Below, in pieces: positions 45,209 to 59,583 of a stretch of 64,000 nucleotides of DNA. The stretch's first letter is position 1. Every line of letters starts with the position of its first letter. Source of the DNA: Euglena gracilis (lineage: Eukaryota > Euglenida > Euglenophyceae > Euglenales); contig CP154955.1 of the NCBI GenBank assembly GCA_039621445.1, forward strand, positions 37,055,123 through 37,119,122. The letters run 5' to 3'. Under the pieces are notes generated by a model. The model made no database searches and had not been told where the DNA came from. It saw nothing but the letters and a program-made list of their open reading frames with translations. Both the position numbers and the translations under genes were made by a program.

Positions 45209-48200
45209 ATGGACGGCTCCCTCACCGTGGACCCGGCGGCCCTCCAGTTCCCCCCCAGCTCCATGCCGACCATGGAGGAGGTCACCCTGCAGCCGGCGGA
45301 CTTCCAGTGCCAGCGCCTCCCGGGGTGCCCATACCCCACCCCCCTGCGCTACGATGCGTACTACAAAGGGGAGCGGGTGCTGTACCAGCCGCAAAAAGGA
45401 GGCGACCCGGAGCTGAGGTATCTTTTGATGACCATGAGATTTCTCCAAATTTCAGAGCTTTTGCGCACCCCTTGCTGGAAACAACACCCAAATATAATCA
45501 ACCCCTGGTGTCGATTTGAAAAAAATTCCCGAATATTGGCGACCAAATCCTTATATCTGGAGTTAAGCAAAGATAATTCTTTGATACCCCAAGTAATAAT
45601 CCTCTGAGCTCCGACCAAGAGGCAGAAACTGCTCCAGAACTTTAGAAGACTCGCATATTTTGAAACAAAATCTGTGTCGATGTCAGCATTTTCCTCATAT
45701 TTGGGGGGCTGAGTGGTTTTTTAATGTCCATTCTTTTTTTGTTTTGCTTGAGCTCTGCAAAACCTGTTTTTTCTTTTCTTTTTGTTTGCTTTAAATTGTG
45801 ATTGTTATTTGGCATTGGATCTATCGTCAGTGTCGAATAAACTGATTGGAGATGTCGCTCTTAGGCACGTTTATAAAACTATGCTATTGCTATTCTTTTA
45901 TGATTATTTGACATTGAGTTATGTTACTGTAGTACTTCTGCAGCTGATACTCTTTTTGTCATTACCATCGTCTGTTGCACTCTCCTTTTTGTCTGTTTTT
46001 TTTGTCTCAAGTGGTGTTTTCCCCCCGAAATTTGACATTGCCTTCCCTCGCCAAAAAGGGAGGACCAAGCTGCATTCCGGCACCTCTTTGAATGGAGCCG
46101 TAGTCCTGTTCAGGCTGTTTTTTAACGACATTTTGTGTTGTGATGCCTGCCCATGTCAGGAACCCCGCCCCGGGGAGGGGGGTTGGTTTGGGCCTGGATT
46201 TGCCAACCACTACGGGTGCATTTGGCGTGGCAGACACTTTCAAAAACGATATATGTTTTGTTGGGATATTTTAAAAAAGAATCACTCACCTCGACGAAAT
46301 GGTAGTTGAGAATGGGGGGTTAATCCAACAGGGGCGTCGGACACCCCCTTTCCCTCTGCTCTCTTCTAATGAAATAAGCTCCGCGACCAGGTTTTGATTG
46401 GTGCTGAGGAAGTAATTATGGTCATTGATGACCACCAAAAAGCAGGATGGTCCTTAAGGGATGGTATTTTTCTCTGTAAGGAACACCCCTTAAGGACCGC
46501 CCTGGCCGCCAAACAGCTAGTATAGTATAGTATAGTACAGCATAGTATAGTATATAGTACAGTTAGAATGGTATGGTATGGTATGGTGTGTGTGGTATGG
46601 TATGGTATGGTATGGTATAGTATAGTATAGTATAGTATAGTATAGTATAGTATAGTATAGTATAGTATAGTATAGTATCTTTTAGTATAGTATAGTATAG
46701 TATAGTATAGTATAGTATAGTATAGTATAGTATAGTATAGTATAGTATAGTATAGTATAGTATAGTATAGTATAGTATAGTATAGTATAGTATAGTATAG
46801 TATAGTCATAGTAATATTAAAGTAAGAGTATAGTATAGTATAGTAATAGTAGTAGTATAGTATAGTATAGTATAGTATAGTATAGTATTAGTATAGTATA
46901 GTATAGTATAGTATAGTATAGTATAGTATAGTATAGTATAGTATAGTATAGTATAGTATAGTATAGTATAGTATAGTATAGTATAGTATAGTATAGTATA
47001 GTATAGTATAGTATAGTATAGTATAGTATAGTATAGTATAGTAATAGTATAGTATAGTATAGTATAGTATAGTATAGTATAGTATAGAGTATAGTATAGA
47101 GTATAGTATAGTATAGTATAGTATAGTATAGTATAGTATAGTATAGTATGGTATAGTATAGTATAGTATAGTATAGTATAGTATAGTATAGTATAGTATA
47201 GTATAGTATAGTATAGTATAGTATAGTATAGTATAGTATAGTATAGTATAGTATAGTATAGTATAGTATAGTATAGTATAGTATAGTATAGTATAGTATA
47301 GTATAGTATAGAGTATAGTATAGTATAGTATAGAGTATAGTATAGTATAGTATAGTATAGTATAGTATAGTATAGTATTAGTATAGTATAGTATAGTATA
47401 GTATAGTATAGTATAGTATAGTATAGTATAGTATAGTATAGTATAGTATAGAGTATAGTATAGTATAGTATAGTATAGTATAGTATAGTATAGTATAGTA
47501 TAGTATAGTATAGTATAGTATAGTATAGTATAGTGTAGTGTAGTATAGCGTAGTATAGCATAGTATAGTATAGTATAGTATAGTATAGTATAGTATAGTA
47601 TAGTATAGTATAGTATAGTATAGTATAGTATAGTATAGTATAGTATAGTATAGTATAGTATAGTATAGTATAGTATAGTATAGTATAGTGTAGTATAGTA
47701 TAGTATAGAGTATAGTATAGTATAGTATGGTATAGTATGGTATAGTATAGTATAGTATAGTATAGTATAGTATAGTATAGAGTATAGTATAGTATAGTAT
47801 AGTATGGTATAGTATGGTATAGTATAGTATAGTATAGTATAGTATAGTATAGTATAGTATAGTATAGTATAGTATAGTATAGTATAGTATAGTATAGTAT
47901 AGAGTACAGTATAGTATAGTATAGTATATGGTTTTGGGGGCTTGATCAAGGTTAAAAACCAAACAGTCGATAAACGCATGTTTTGATGGTTTGCCTGGTC
48001 TCAAAAATCTCTTTATTCTCTGCTGACCTGTATGCAGCTTTGAACGTGCTCTGCCGCATGACTGGCTGCATTTCAACCCCTCGGTGACCACGATTGGGAT
48101 CGTGACGTGCGGCGGGCTGTGCCCGGGCCTGAACGACGTCATCCGCGCCATCACGCTGTTTTCCACGGAATGCTACGGAGTGAAGCGTGTACTTGGCTTC

Positions 48201-49824
48201 AAGCATGGCTGGTACGGCGTGATGGAAGGTTTCTTCCCTTCCTTTTTGGCTCTCGTGTGTTCATGTCTTCCAGACAGGTTGTGATTTGCATATGATTGTC
48301 ATCCCAGGAGGTCATCGGCATGGAGTGCACGCATCCACACACACAAACACGCACGTTTTGAACGCCAGAAATAGTAATGCTTTGTTGGACTGTTTTTGGT
48401 TTTGCCTTTTTTTTCAGTAAGAGTCGAAACAAAAACACATTCAAGACTCTTTCCCCTCTGCCGTCTGCATCTGATGTTTCCTCCTTGCAGACTCCGTTGT
48501 GACATTGACAAAAGAGAATGTGAAGAATATCAAACGCTATGGTGGCTCCTTCCTGGGCTCCTCGCGGTTCTACCGCCCAGAGCAGTTTGCCATGGAAATT
48601 GCGGACCGCCTTGAAAGGCGTGCTGCTCCCCCAACCCAGCCAGCACATGGCACAGTACGCCAAGCGTGAACCCCAAGAATTGTGCTTCCAAAGTTCTGGC
48701 ACACGCAGGGGATTTGGGGAGCACCACAACAGGCAACCTCTTTTTGGGAACTCAGCCCCGAAATGCCAGCAGAGGTTCAGAGGCGCCAGTGTCGGAGAGG
48801 GTAATGTAGTTATGTAAATTCCTGTCCAGCCATCTGAAGGGTGGGCGGCTGTATGATATTGTATTTTTTTTGCATTGTAAGGTGCCAGAGTGGCCTGAAT
48901 TTGGGGCAGCTCAAATTTCAAGCGAGCATGCTTTTTAGGGCGAAAAATTTTAAATTTTAAGGTTTTTAAAACTCTTTAAGGCCCTGTTTTCTAAATGTCA
49001 GGTTCTATATTGGGGTGCAACTGGTGGACCAGGTCAGGAAAAATCTAAGTAGCAGAAAACAGCTTTAACGGAAGGCAACCGTGCAAAAGATCAAGCAATC
49101 AAAAGCAATCAAAAGGCGATCAAAAGGTCAACCTTGCAAAGACCTTTGAGTCTCGAAATGAGGTATTGTTTTGAGGCGATTTTAAAAAAAATTTAAACCT
49201 CCTCAAAACACTTTAAGAATTTTTGCAAAATGTCTGAAAACCTCAAAAAAGAGTTTAAAAAAACCTTAAAAAATCATTCTGGCAAAATTCTGCACCAACT
49301 GAGCAAAAATGAAAACGCAAAATCTCGGCAAAAACAAGCCAACTCCAGGAAAAAAATGATTTACATTGTCTATCCCCAAACTCGAAAAAAAATTGACTTT
49401 TCGAGGTCCTTTTTTTATTTATTTTGGACCCTGTTCGACGGAGCTTACTCCAGGGAAAACCAAAGCCACCTATCCACCTGTTCCGATGGGCAGGCCACCC
49501 TCAGCACAACGTGCCCCAGCACTTTTGGGGGTGGTCCAAAAATTTTGCTCTGGGGTGCGCATGCATGTGCGTGCGCATCTGTATTGCAGGGTGGTCTTTA
49601 AGGAACGGATTTTTATTCAGCTTCTTTGATGTTTTAAGAGAATGGATGATGGTCCAAGGATGTGAAGAATCATTTTTTTTCCTGATCTCGCCAAAAACGT
49701 TCTCGCCAAACCTGTCCTCGCCAAAAATGCCAATTATTTTTCCTGGTCTTTTCATTGAATGTGCTGGGGCAGCGGAGTTTCTTTTCGGCTATCATCGCCC
49801 TGTGTTGTGTGTGCGTGCACATGA

Positions 49825-49862
<38 letters not shown>

Positions 49863-52800
49863 ACATGTATGTGTGTTGTGTGTGTGTGTGTGTGTGCACA
49901 TGCGCGCGAGCGTGCAGGCACGTGCATGTATATTGTGTGTGTTGATGTTTTGCAGGAGCGGAGTGGATATTCTGTTCGTGGTGGGCGGGGAGGATGTGCA
50001 GCGCGGTGCCGCCATCCTGGTGGATGAGATCACCCGCCAGGGGAAGGACATCGCGGTGGTGGGCATCCCGAAGACCATTGTGAACGATTTGGGCTTTGTG
50101 CAGCGGACCTTTGGGTTCACCACTGGTTTGTGTGCCTGTGTGTGGAACTAAGAGGGGCAAGGAATGAATTTAATGGCTGTTTTTTTAAATATTGTGTATG
50201 TTGATGTTCGGGTTGAGAGATCATGTTGGCATGAGCTCTAAACCCCTGTTTGGTCCAGAAACTCATTTTTTTGTTTGCTCTTTGCCACCACCCTCTCACC
50301 ACCCTTCGGGTTGAGAATTGGTCATAGACAAGCTGCCCGGCCGGCTTGGGCGGCAACCGCTCCACCGCCCCCAGGGCCACATCGCGCGCGCGGCTGCGCC
50401 GTCTCCCGAATGTGAAAACGATGGAGGGGGTCAGCCGGGGGCACATGGGGAGGGGACCTGCGAGGCGGCCCTGAGCTGCCGGGGGAAGTACCACATGTGG
50501 TACAGTATGGCGTCCGCGGTCGGCAGGTGGGCCAGACATCTCATTTTAAAGATAAGAAACTGGCCCAAATTTTGTGGGGAATTTTAGGAAGCCTTTTTCC
50601 ATGAGGTGAAGTGGTTTTTTTTTCTAAGCTTCACCATATTGGATCTTCAAGTCTGCAAGGAGGGTTAAGAAATGGTTTCTGGCATATTTGGTCTGGGAAA
50701 AATTGGGTGAAATCCAAAGTTGTCCAGAGATTTACGCGACAAAATGGCATGGAAAAGTTGGGCAACTCCATATGGGGAAAGGTGGGAAGGGGTTGTGATT
50801 TATTTTGCGTGTGGCGGCAGGCACTGCTGTCCTGTGGTTGCGGGACCAGGCATCTTTCGATGCACCCATTCCGTCCCTCCCCGCAGCGGTTGAGTTCGCG
50901 GTGCACTGCCTGACTGCGGCGCAGTACGAGGCGCGGTCCCAGCAACACGGCGTCTGCATCGTGAAGCTGGACGACAAGCGGTCCGGCTTCGTGACCGCCC
51001 AGGTATTGAAGATCAGCGTTCACAACCATCGTGCGGCCCATGGTCATATGGCTGGTGGAACCCTTTCTTTTGGGAATCAGGGCAGTGTCATCCAAAAGGA
51101 CACTCTTGTGTAAACCCCCCCATTTATAAACCCCCCCCATTTATAACCCCCCCCCATTTATAAACCCCTCACTTATAAACCCCCCCTCGGGCCGACCAAC
51201 CAAACCGGGACTTATAACCCCCCCCCCCCTGTGGAAGAAAATGAAAATTGCCGGGGACGATCCTTTTGTTCGCAAACCACCGAAGAACTGATTTTTTGGC
51301 AATTTTTTGTGACCGACCATCATCAAAAATGACATTTTCGACCAAATTGCCAAAATTGCCATTTTGGGAGGGTTTCAGATTCGGGGCATTTTGGGGGTCG
51401 GATTTTCACCAAGAATCCCGGAACCTATAAACCCCCCCTACCTATAACCCCCCCCCCCTTCGGCCGACCAACCAACCCAGATCCTGTAAACCCTGGGGGG
51501 TTTATCAGTGGGGGGGGGGGTCAGGCGCTGCACATAATTAGGGCATTGCACATTTATTAGGGGGGGGGTTGCAGGTTTTTCAAGCAATATTTGGATAAAC
51601 CCCCAATATTTTTGCCCTTCAAAATTATTTGAAAAGTGGATTTATCTTTTTTTGCCCCTGCCCCAAGCAGGAACCAAAAACAATGTTGGGTTGATATGCC
51701 ACTTTCCCTAAAAGCAATTTGGTGTCAAATGCTATCGTTTCGTCGTTTTTTTTTCCTTCAATTTCAGCTTACTTTCAAATAATTTTTATTTTCTATTCAT
51801 TCATTGAACAACAGAACATTGTAGGAATTTGAACAAAACATTGTGGGGTGTTTGGATGATTTGGATAATTTGCACTCTACGCCTCCTGACTCCCCAGAAA
51901 GATGCAAATAATTATTTGTTCTTTTTCGGCCTTCCGCCCCGCAAAAGCATTTGGGCACACACAAAAGCTCTCGGGCAGTGAAGTTTTTTTGGGGTTATTG
52001 CAAGCCCACAAACTCACACACGCACAAACACACACACAATGCAGGGGGGGGGAAATGCGCTGTACAATTTTGCGCATTTTTTGCACATTTTTTGTTAATT
52101 TTTCAAAAATTCGCCTTTTTTTTTTGCGCATTTTTTGCGCATTTTTTCCATTTTCCCACTTTTTTTTTTTACACTTTTTGGAGGCATTTTGTCCATATTG
52201 TCCATGTTGTCCATATTGTCCATATGTCAAAAACAAATTTGACATTCGTGTTCTTCAACACCATTCTTCTGAACAATTCTATGGTGTCATCCATCCCTCT
52301 TTCCGCCAGTAATCAAATTCTTCATGTCCCCAAGGGACCCGCCTCAAGAGAAAACCCTTGGGTGATGAGGTGTGGGTACTCATCCAATGGTGATGAGGAC
52401 ACCAGGGGTTTCAGAGACCCCACATCGACACCTAACCAAGGCGGGAATCCTACTCCCCTGGTCACAATTAAGGGGCACCATGGCTGACATTGCTGGTTAT
52501 GGTGACTGGAGAGGTCATGCATTGGTCATGCATTTTTTGGCCAAAATGCCTTCATTTCAGCTCTTTTTGTGCTTTTGGTTTAAAATTTGGGTTTATTGTT
52601 GTAAATTTTTCTGAGTCCTTTTTCCCTTAGGAACGTCACAAACTCAGCGCTTTTTTTGCGCATTTTTTTGCGCATTTTTTTTTCCGAGGGCCGTCCAGCG
52701 CATTTCCCCCCCCCCTGCACAATGGGGGCCCATCCAGTCCAGCCAGTCATCATCTTTTTGCCTCCCCCCCCCTCCAGCCATATAAATGCCAACGTTGCAC

Positions 52801-55800
52801 AAAGAACAACAGGCGAGGAGGACAGCAGAAATATGGAGACAATTGGGTGAATAACGCATTAATGGCACAAAGCGGGACCCCCATACCTCCATACTTGGGG
52901 AATGGGGGGTATGGAGGGGGAATGGGAGGGTAAGGGGGGGAAGGGTATGGGGATGTTGTTGATGAGGTTGGCTGAAAAAGGGGGATCCATGATGCACTTT
53001 CTAATGGCTCTTTACATTTTTCCCACAATGGCAGTATGTATTGTTTTGATATGTGTTGCAATATTTTCTTAGACGGCCGGATAGGCACTTAAGGGTTTTT
53101 GCCGATTTGGGCGCAAGTGCTCACGAGGGACACGACGTGTCCCTCTGCTTTCGTTTTCGGTGTTTGAAACTCGAACATGTTGCGAGCACATGGTTGTGGT
53201 GTCTCGGGTGTGAACCTCGAGAAATGCCTCCAATTGACAAGTTTTGGCACGCGAAAGAGGCCGTCACAGCTCGGGTTTGAAACCTCGGCCACGAAAGCAA
53301 AATTAAAAAATTGCTCGTGTCTCGGCCTTGAAACCCTGGCGGCTGAAGGCCAGGGGACAGTGGCAGAAGAGAGGTCTTCGCACATGTCGGGTCTCGTACA
53401 CATGTCGGGTCTCGCACATGTGTGCCCAAAATGTGGACGCCTGAGAAAAATCTTTCACGTCCCAAAACGGCCGGTTTCGGTGTCCCCGCATCCGTGCAAG
53501 ACATGGGGTGCATTGTGCAAGGTGCCGCTGGGTTGGAGCGTTGGGAGCTGGCGGTGCCGAGGGGCAGAGGGTGTGCAAATGATCAGGGAGGCCATTTGGA
53601 CATGCATCAGGTAGTGGGGCTGGTGTTGTGCTGCAGCGTTGGGCAACGCCGTGTGTACGTGATGACGGGAGGAGATGCTGGACCCTGCCATAGTACAGAC
53701 CCCGGCACCTGCTGACAGGCGCATCTGCGCACGGTTGGTACGACACATAAGGACACCCCCCAACCGACGGTTTGACGTGGGGTCAGCGGACTGTGCGCCT
53801 CCGGCCAATCCACGCGCGCAAATGCGCCCGTTTAAACACAACAAGCGCGCGCATCTGCGCACGAACCGGGGGCTATAGCCGCAGAGAGAGTGTGTGGTCT
53901 CCGGCCCTGTGAGCATGGGCAGGGTGGGGCGATGGTTGCGGTGCTTTGTGGGAAGGGTGTGCAAGTCGTCCCGCAGCGTCTCCAGGCCCTGACGCTGAAT
54001 GGCAGTGGAAAGCGCTGGGACATGAGGCGTGCGCAGATGCGCCCGTGGACACGAGGGGTTTAGGAAGTGATGGGTATGCCCCCATTTAGTTTGCCGGTGT
54101 GATGGGCTCGAGAGGGAGAACCTTTAGATGGCATGGCTGTTTGCACTGGACAGAGGGTTTGCTGTCGCCGGGAAACAGAGGAGGAGAAGGCAGTGCCTCC
54201 GGGCTTTGAACAGAGGAGCATTTTGAAGGAAACGGAAGTTGACGTCTGGAAGGGGTACCCCAGGGCGTATCTCCGGAGGCGGTATATTGTTTGGTCCGCA
54301 GGACCGTGCGCACCTGCGCCCGACCCCGAGCGACTGGGGAACGACATTTTGCCACCGTGAGGAAAGTTTACAGGCTCGTCTGTAAAACCCTGCTGCGACC
54401 CCTCCTCGGAAATCTTCAGTGCGATTCCACGCAGAGGTCTGCAGCGCCCCGTGTATTGGAGGTGGGCCACCTGCGGGATGCGCCTGCGTGCGTGCACAGC
54501 TGCGTCCGTGTGCAGCGGCCCTTCATGTTTTGGGAATGGAGACACCATCAGCACTGTTTGTGGGGCGCGATGCTGCTTGTGCTGGGCCTAAAACTCTGGG
54601 AAATGATGATTGTTTTTGGCAGCGTTAAGCTTGTTTTCAAAGGAAATTTCATTGGTGAGTCCTCGTTTTTTAAATTTGGGTCCAGGACGCCCTCTTTTTT
54701 GGCAAGTCTTATTTTGACTCGTGCGCATATTGCGTGCAATCCGGAAACCAGCTCTGTAGAGGGGGGGTATTTCAGGGGTCTCAAAATTAGACCTGCCAAC
54801 TGCGGTACCAATTGTCAGCCATCGCAATAAATCAGGGCGTTTTGGGTGCGTCTCGAAACCAAGAGTGCGGGATGTTTTCATCGTGCAGCTCAATGAGGTT
54901 TAAACCCCTCTTTCAGCACGTTTTCAGACATATGATTCTTTCCTCAAAGACCCCGACATGCGCGCGACCCCGGCCACCGAAGACCCCTCTCTTGTGGCCA
55001 GTGTCAAGGACTCAGCCGCCCGGTGCTGTGTCTGGGGACAGTGGCAGCCTCCCTACGTAGTGTCTGTTGGCAGGGACATCAAAATAGGGGCTGCACAGAC
55101 TAAAAGCTGGGGGATGACTAACGCGCGCACATGCGCACGACACTTGCGCTGGGCATCACATCTCTGCCCGGGTTTTCATCCAAGGCCTCAGTGTCCCTCA
55201 TCCACCTCTCAATCCGCGCGCAAGTGCGCACGAAGTGTGTACGTACACAGGCACAGGTGCGCGCATTTCGGTGAAGGGCGTTGTTCCCTCTGATTCGTTT
55301 GTTCGCAGTCTCCAACACGGGAGGTGGAGGTCTCGAGTTCCTGTCACCTGGTGTCTGTTCTGCAGTTTTTCGGCGGCCGATTTGTTGTTCTGCAGCCACT
55401 GGGAGGTCAGTGGTAAAGACTCATGTCACCCTTGGTTCTCTCAGTGTCGCTGCCAGTGCTGGGGGCCTCAGTGCCGGGGCACACGCCTCACTGGAGGAGT
55501 CGGATCGCGCGCATTTGCGCCGGGCGCAAATGCACGCAATTGGGGGTCAAAAACGGGCGCAATGGGGAGAAGGGGGGGTGTCCCTGCGTGCGCAGGTGCG
55601 CACAATCATGCCGTGTGGTGCCATTTTGGGGGGGGTGCTGTCCAAACCTGTCCCTCACTGCGGGCCTTCAACTTCCAAAACGTTAAGCAGATGTGTTAAG
55701 TGGGTGCCTTTTTTTCGCCTTCCACACCGTGCTCCCCCCTTCACAGGGAGGTCTGGCAGCGTAGCTTGCACAACCGGCTCCCAAAGCCAAATGTTCTCCT

Positions 55801-58800
55801 GCTGTTTTCTGCTTTTACTATTTTCTGGGGCTTCAGGGGGGGGGGGCAATCCCAACCCCCCCCAATACAGCCATAAATTTCCAAATTCAGCATTCCAAAA
55901 AAAAGCCCAAAACTGCCCTAAAACGACCCAAATTTTCGGGAACATTTCACATGTTGGGGAATTGCCCACAAAAACCCACGCACCACAAATAACCCGAAAT
56001 TTCAAAAGATTTAGGCAGGTGTGGGCAATTAAGACAATACGCAGTTCTCCCCTGCACAAACAATGACCAAAATGAGCAGCGACCCCGGCACAGGCTCTCA
56101 GTTGAAAATTCTGACCTCCGGAGCCAGTCCGGACCGGTGATACCGACACCGGTCCAGCGGTGGCTGTCAGCCGGTGGAAGAGCGGGGGTGGCCGGGAAAT
56201 GCCGGGGGAGCGTCCCCGGGCAGTGTCCAGCGGTGCCCTCGGCGGACGTAGGCGTCGGCGGAGGGGGACAAGAGGGCCCCCAGCACCGCTGCCCCGGCCC
56301 GGCGGAGGACCTGCGCGGCGGCCTCAAGGCCCCGCAGGTGGCCGCGGTGCACCGCCGGCTGGCCGCCTGGCCCACCCCCGGCCTGCCCACCCCAACCCGT
56401 GGGGGGGCGACCCCTGCCCCCCCCCCCCCGGGGCCCAGACCTAGCCCAGCAACCACCCCGCGTTCCTTAAAAGTGTGTGCTGGGGGGGTGAGCAACCACC
56501 ACGTACGGCCACCTCCACGTACACAGACAAAAGGGCCAGAGGCGAACAACGGCGCCAGGCCAGAAGAAGGGATAAAAGGCACCAAAAAACAGCCACAGTG
56601 CAGTGTGTGTATGCCGTTCCCTGCTGGTGGTTTAAAGTACCGCCAGTTCTGGAACTGCGGACAATTTTGGGTTTCTTTGGAAAAATCCTTAAGTGCCTAT
56701 TCGGCCATCTAAGATTTTGGGGCTTGTTTGGGGAACATTTTCATAGGTCGCGCGATTTGCCCACAAAATGAATTGGTAGACACAGATAATGTTTATTTTT
56801 TTTGCCGGGGCACTCCGACAGTTTAATAGGTCGTGCGATTTGCTGCAAAATAAGTCGGCAGACATAGACACAGATGAGGGTTATTTCTCTTGCCGGGGGG
56901 GGGGGGATCCGGGGGGAGACCCCCTCCAGGCACTCCGAAAGTTTAATAGGTCGCGCAATTCACCCAAACAAATGATGCATTGGAAAAAGCATCAACCGGA
57001 TTCCATGCAGGTGTGCGGCGAAATGGGGTGGGGTATGGGGGGTATGGGGTATGGGGGGTACAGAACACGGGCATGGGGGGGTATGGGGGGGTGGGTTATG
57101 GGGCCCCATGGGGGGTGTGGGGGACCCATTTTGTGCCATGACTCAAATAGTGATCTTTCCCAAACAACCGAATCGGCTGCCAAATTGCCTTCAGAATGGG
57201 TTCCAGCCATCTTTTTGTTCTCTGCTATTTTTATTTTGTATTTCCGCATTTTCTTGCATTCACCCCCAGCTGCATGTGGGTGCGGAGAGAGATGGGAGAG
57301 AGAAAGGATGTTAGGAAAGATCAAGAGGGAGGTGACCCTCAAGAGGGAGGTGGCTGCTTGAAGGAAAGGCGTTGGCCAGACCCCCCGTCCCCTCTGAGTT
57401 AGCTTGGGTGTTCAGCGCAGCCTCTGGTCCTGTGCCGCAGGCTGCCGTGGCATTCGGGGCGGCGCACGTCATCCTCATCCCGGAGAGCCCGCTGGCGCTG
57501 CCTGACATCCTGGCCAGAGATTATTTTTTTGACTTTGGTGACCCGGGGGGTCCGGACCCCTCCCCCCTCAGGTCCCAAAAAGCCCTCTGATCTTGGCGCT
57601 GGTGGAGGAGAACTTTCGCCGGCGGATGTACTGCATCATCGCCGTGGCCTCCGGCTTCGGGCAGTCCATCTCCCCGGACCTCGGGGTCTGGCGTGCTGTG
57701 TGTCGACATCTTTTGTATTTCAAGCTTTCCCTTTGAAGACTGCCTGGAGGCCTGGCGGCCCGTCCGGGAAAATGGAAAGGGAAACCAACAAATCTATTTT
57801 TCCGAGACAGAAAATGCACCTACCCTTGAGTTTGATGGTGTTCGACATTGGTGCAGCACATTTTGGGTCAATTTTAGCCAAGTTATGTTCCCCCCAAATA
57901 AAATCCCCCCCTCTGGGGCGGATTTTATATTCTTTGCGAATGTGGTCTGAGAGCATGAATATGAAAAGGATTGTAAGCATGAATCGCCTTTTGCGGCGGT
58001 TGTCTTGGACAGAAGAATTAGAATTTGATCCAACAAAAGGCACCAATAGATCCGAAAACCGATGAAATCAATTTTGGATTGTGCCTTTGAGGTGCTCATG
58101 GGACTGGTTTACCACAAGTTTGCAAAATCAATTCAAAATGGTCAATTTGGACCAGGCTATTGCTTCAGGGTTTGCAGTGCCCCTGGTGGAAATCCTAGTT
58201 GACCTCCCCCCAGGAGGGGTCTGCTAGCAGGGCTGGCTAGTGGAAAAATTTTCCAGTGACCAGCACGGAGTGGAGAACAAATTTTTGGCGCCCGCGAGCC
58301 AAAAATGCCCAAAAAGTGCCAAAAATGCCCATTTTTGGCCATTTTTGGATTTTTTGAACAAAATCCCGACCCCGCCCGGGGGGGGGGTCTAGCCAGCGGG
58401 TTTTTTCCAGTGTCAAGCAAAATTGGCTAGCCAGCGTACCCCCTATATCTCTAAGCAAAAGCCTGATCTGGGCAGCTTTATTTTGATGAGACACCATCAA
58501 CAGTTAGAGGTTGTTTGATAGTTTTTCTGGCAAAGCATAAGTAGGCCTTCCAAGCTTTTGGGATGGAGGGGCAAGCATTCATCCCATTGTTTGAATCCAC
58601 CTCGCTTTTGCAGATCTCCCCAACAGGCGAAAAGCTTGGGGATCCAGCCGTGTTCCTGAAGGCGGAGATTGAGAAGCATCTCAAAGAGCGCCATGAGGTG
58701 ACCCTCCTGTTATGCATCAGCGTTTTGTGTTGTGTTCTGTGGCCTCTTATGTGGAGGCAATCCATCCTCCCCTGGCGCAAACCTCTTTGTGGGATGGTTG

Positions 58801-59549
58801 TTGTTGTTGTTTTTGTTTGTTGAAGGTTTCCATTCGCTGCAGGAATACACAGTGAGGCTCATCGACCCGGGCTTCCTCATACGGTCTCGTCCGGCTGGAG
58901 CCGCAGACCAAGCATTCTGCTTGCAGCTGGCTAACCACGCAGTGCACCAGGTGTGTGTCTGTGTGTGTGTGTGTGTGTGTGTGCGTGCGCGCGCCTGTTT
59001 TGGTACCATCAGGATGCCAGCAGTCTTTTTGTATTCTCTGCCTGTATGGGGGTGCGATAAGATAGGGCGCTATGAATTCCCAGGGAGGTCTTTCGTTGTT
59101 GTTTTAATTTTTTTAGTTAAGGACCGCCCCTTGAGGACCGCCACTTCAGGACCGCTCCCGGGCCTTATGGCCGACCAAGGACTGAACCGGGACGTAAACA
59201 GTGCCAAAGATTAAAAGTCGAAAACCGCATTTTTTTTGATGTTTTGGCTCTTTGGCGTTGGTTCAAGGATGCCAGAACTCACTTCTTTTCCCCGTTGTCT
59301 TTTGTCAAAATATGGCCATTTCTCTCGATTTTTCCACTTGATTTTTAGTTGAACATGCTAGGACTCAGGGCTTATCTTAAGAAAATTTCACCCCTCCCCT
59401 GACCCCGACGAGGGAGGGGGTCCGGCCACAGCCACCAGCAGCCTTCTTCCAACCCGGACCCCCCCTTCAACGAGTTTTATTTATTCACAGCCACCCAAAA
59501 GGTTGCTAGGCGATGATAGATTTTTCGCTTTTGGAGGTGCAAAAACAGG

Positions 59550-59583
<34 letters not shown>

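Noticed and set aside
46366-48166. Minus-strand ORFs of up to 363 residues rich in Tyr-Thr-Ile-Leu
   Set aside because: They translate the TATAG satellite; its five-base unit has no stop in some frames.
49752-50160. His-Thr and Cys-Val rich ORFs
   Set aside because: GT/CA microsatellite translations; only the plus-strand exon 49956-50125 is real.
53177-55699. Several ORFs of 90-260 residues on both strands
   Set aside because: They overlap on opposite strands, contain the GCGCAnnTGCGC words in all frames and match no family.
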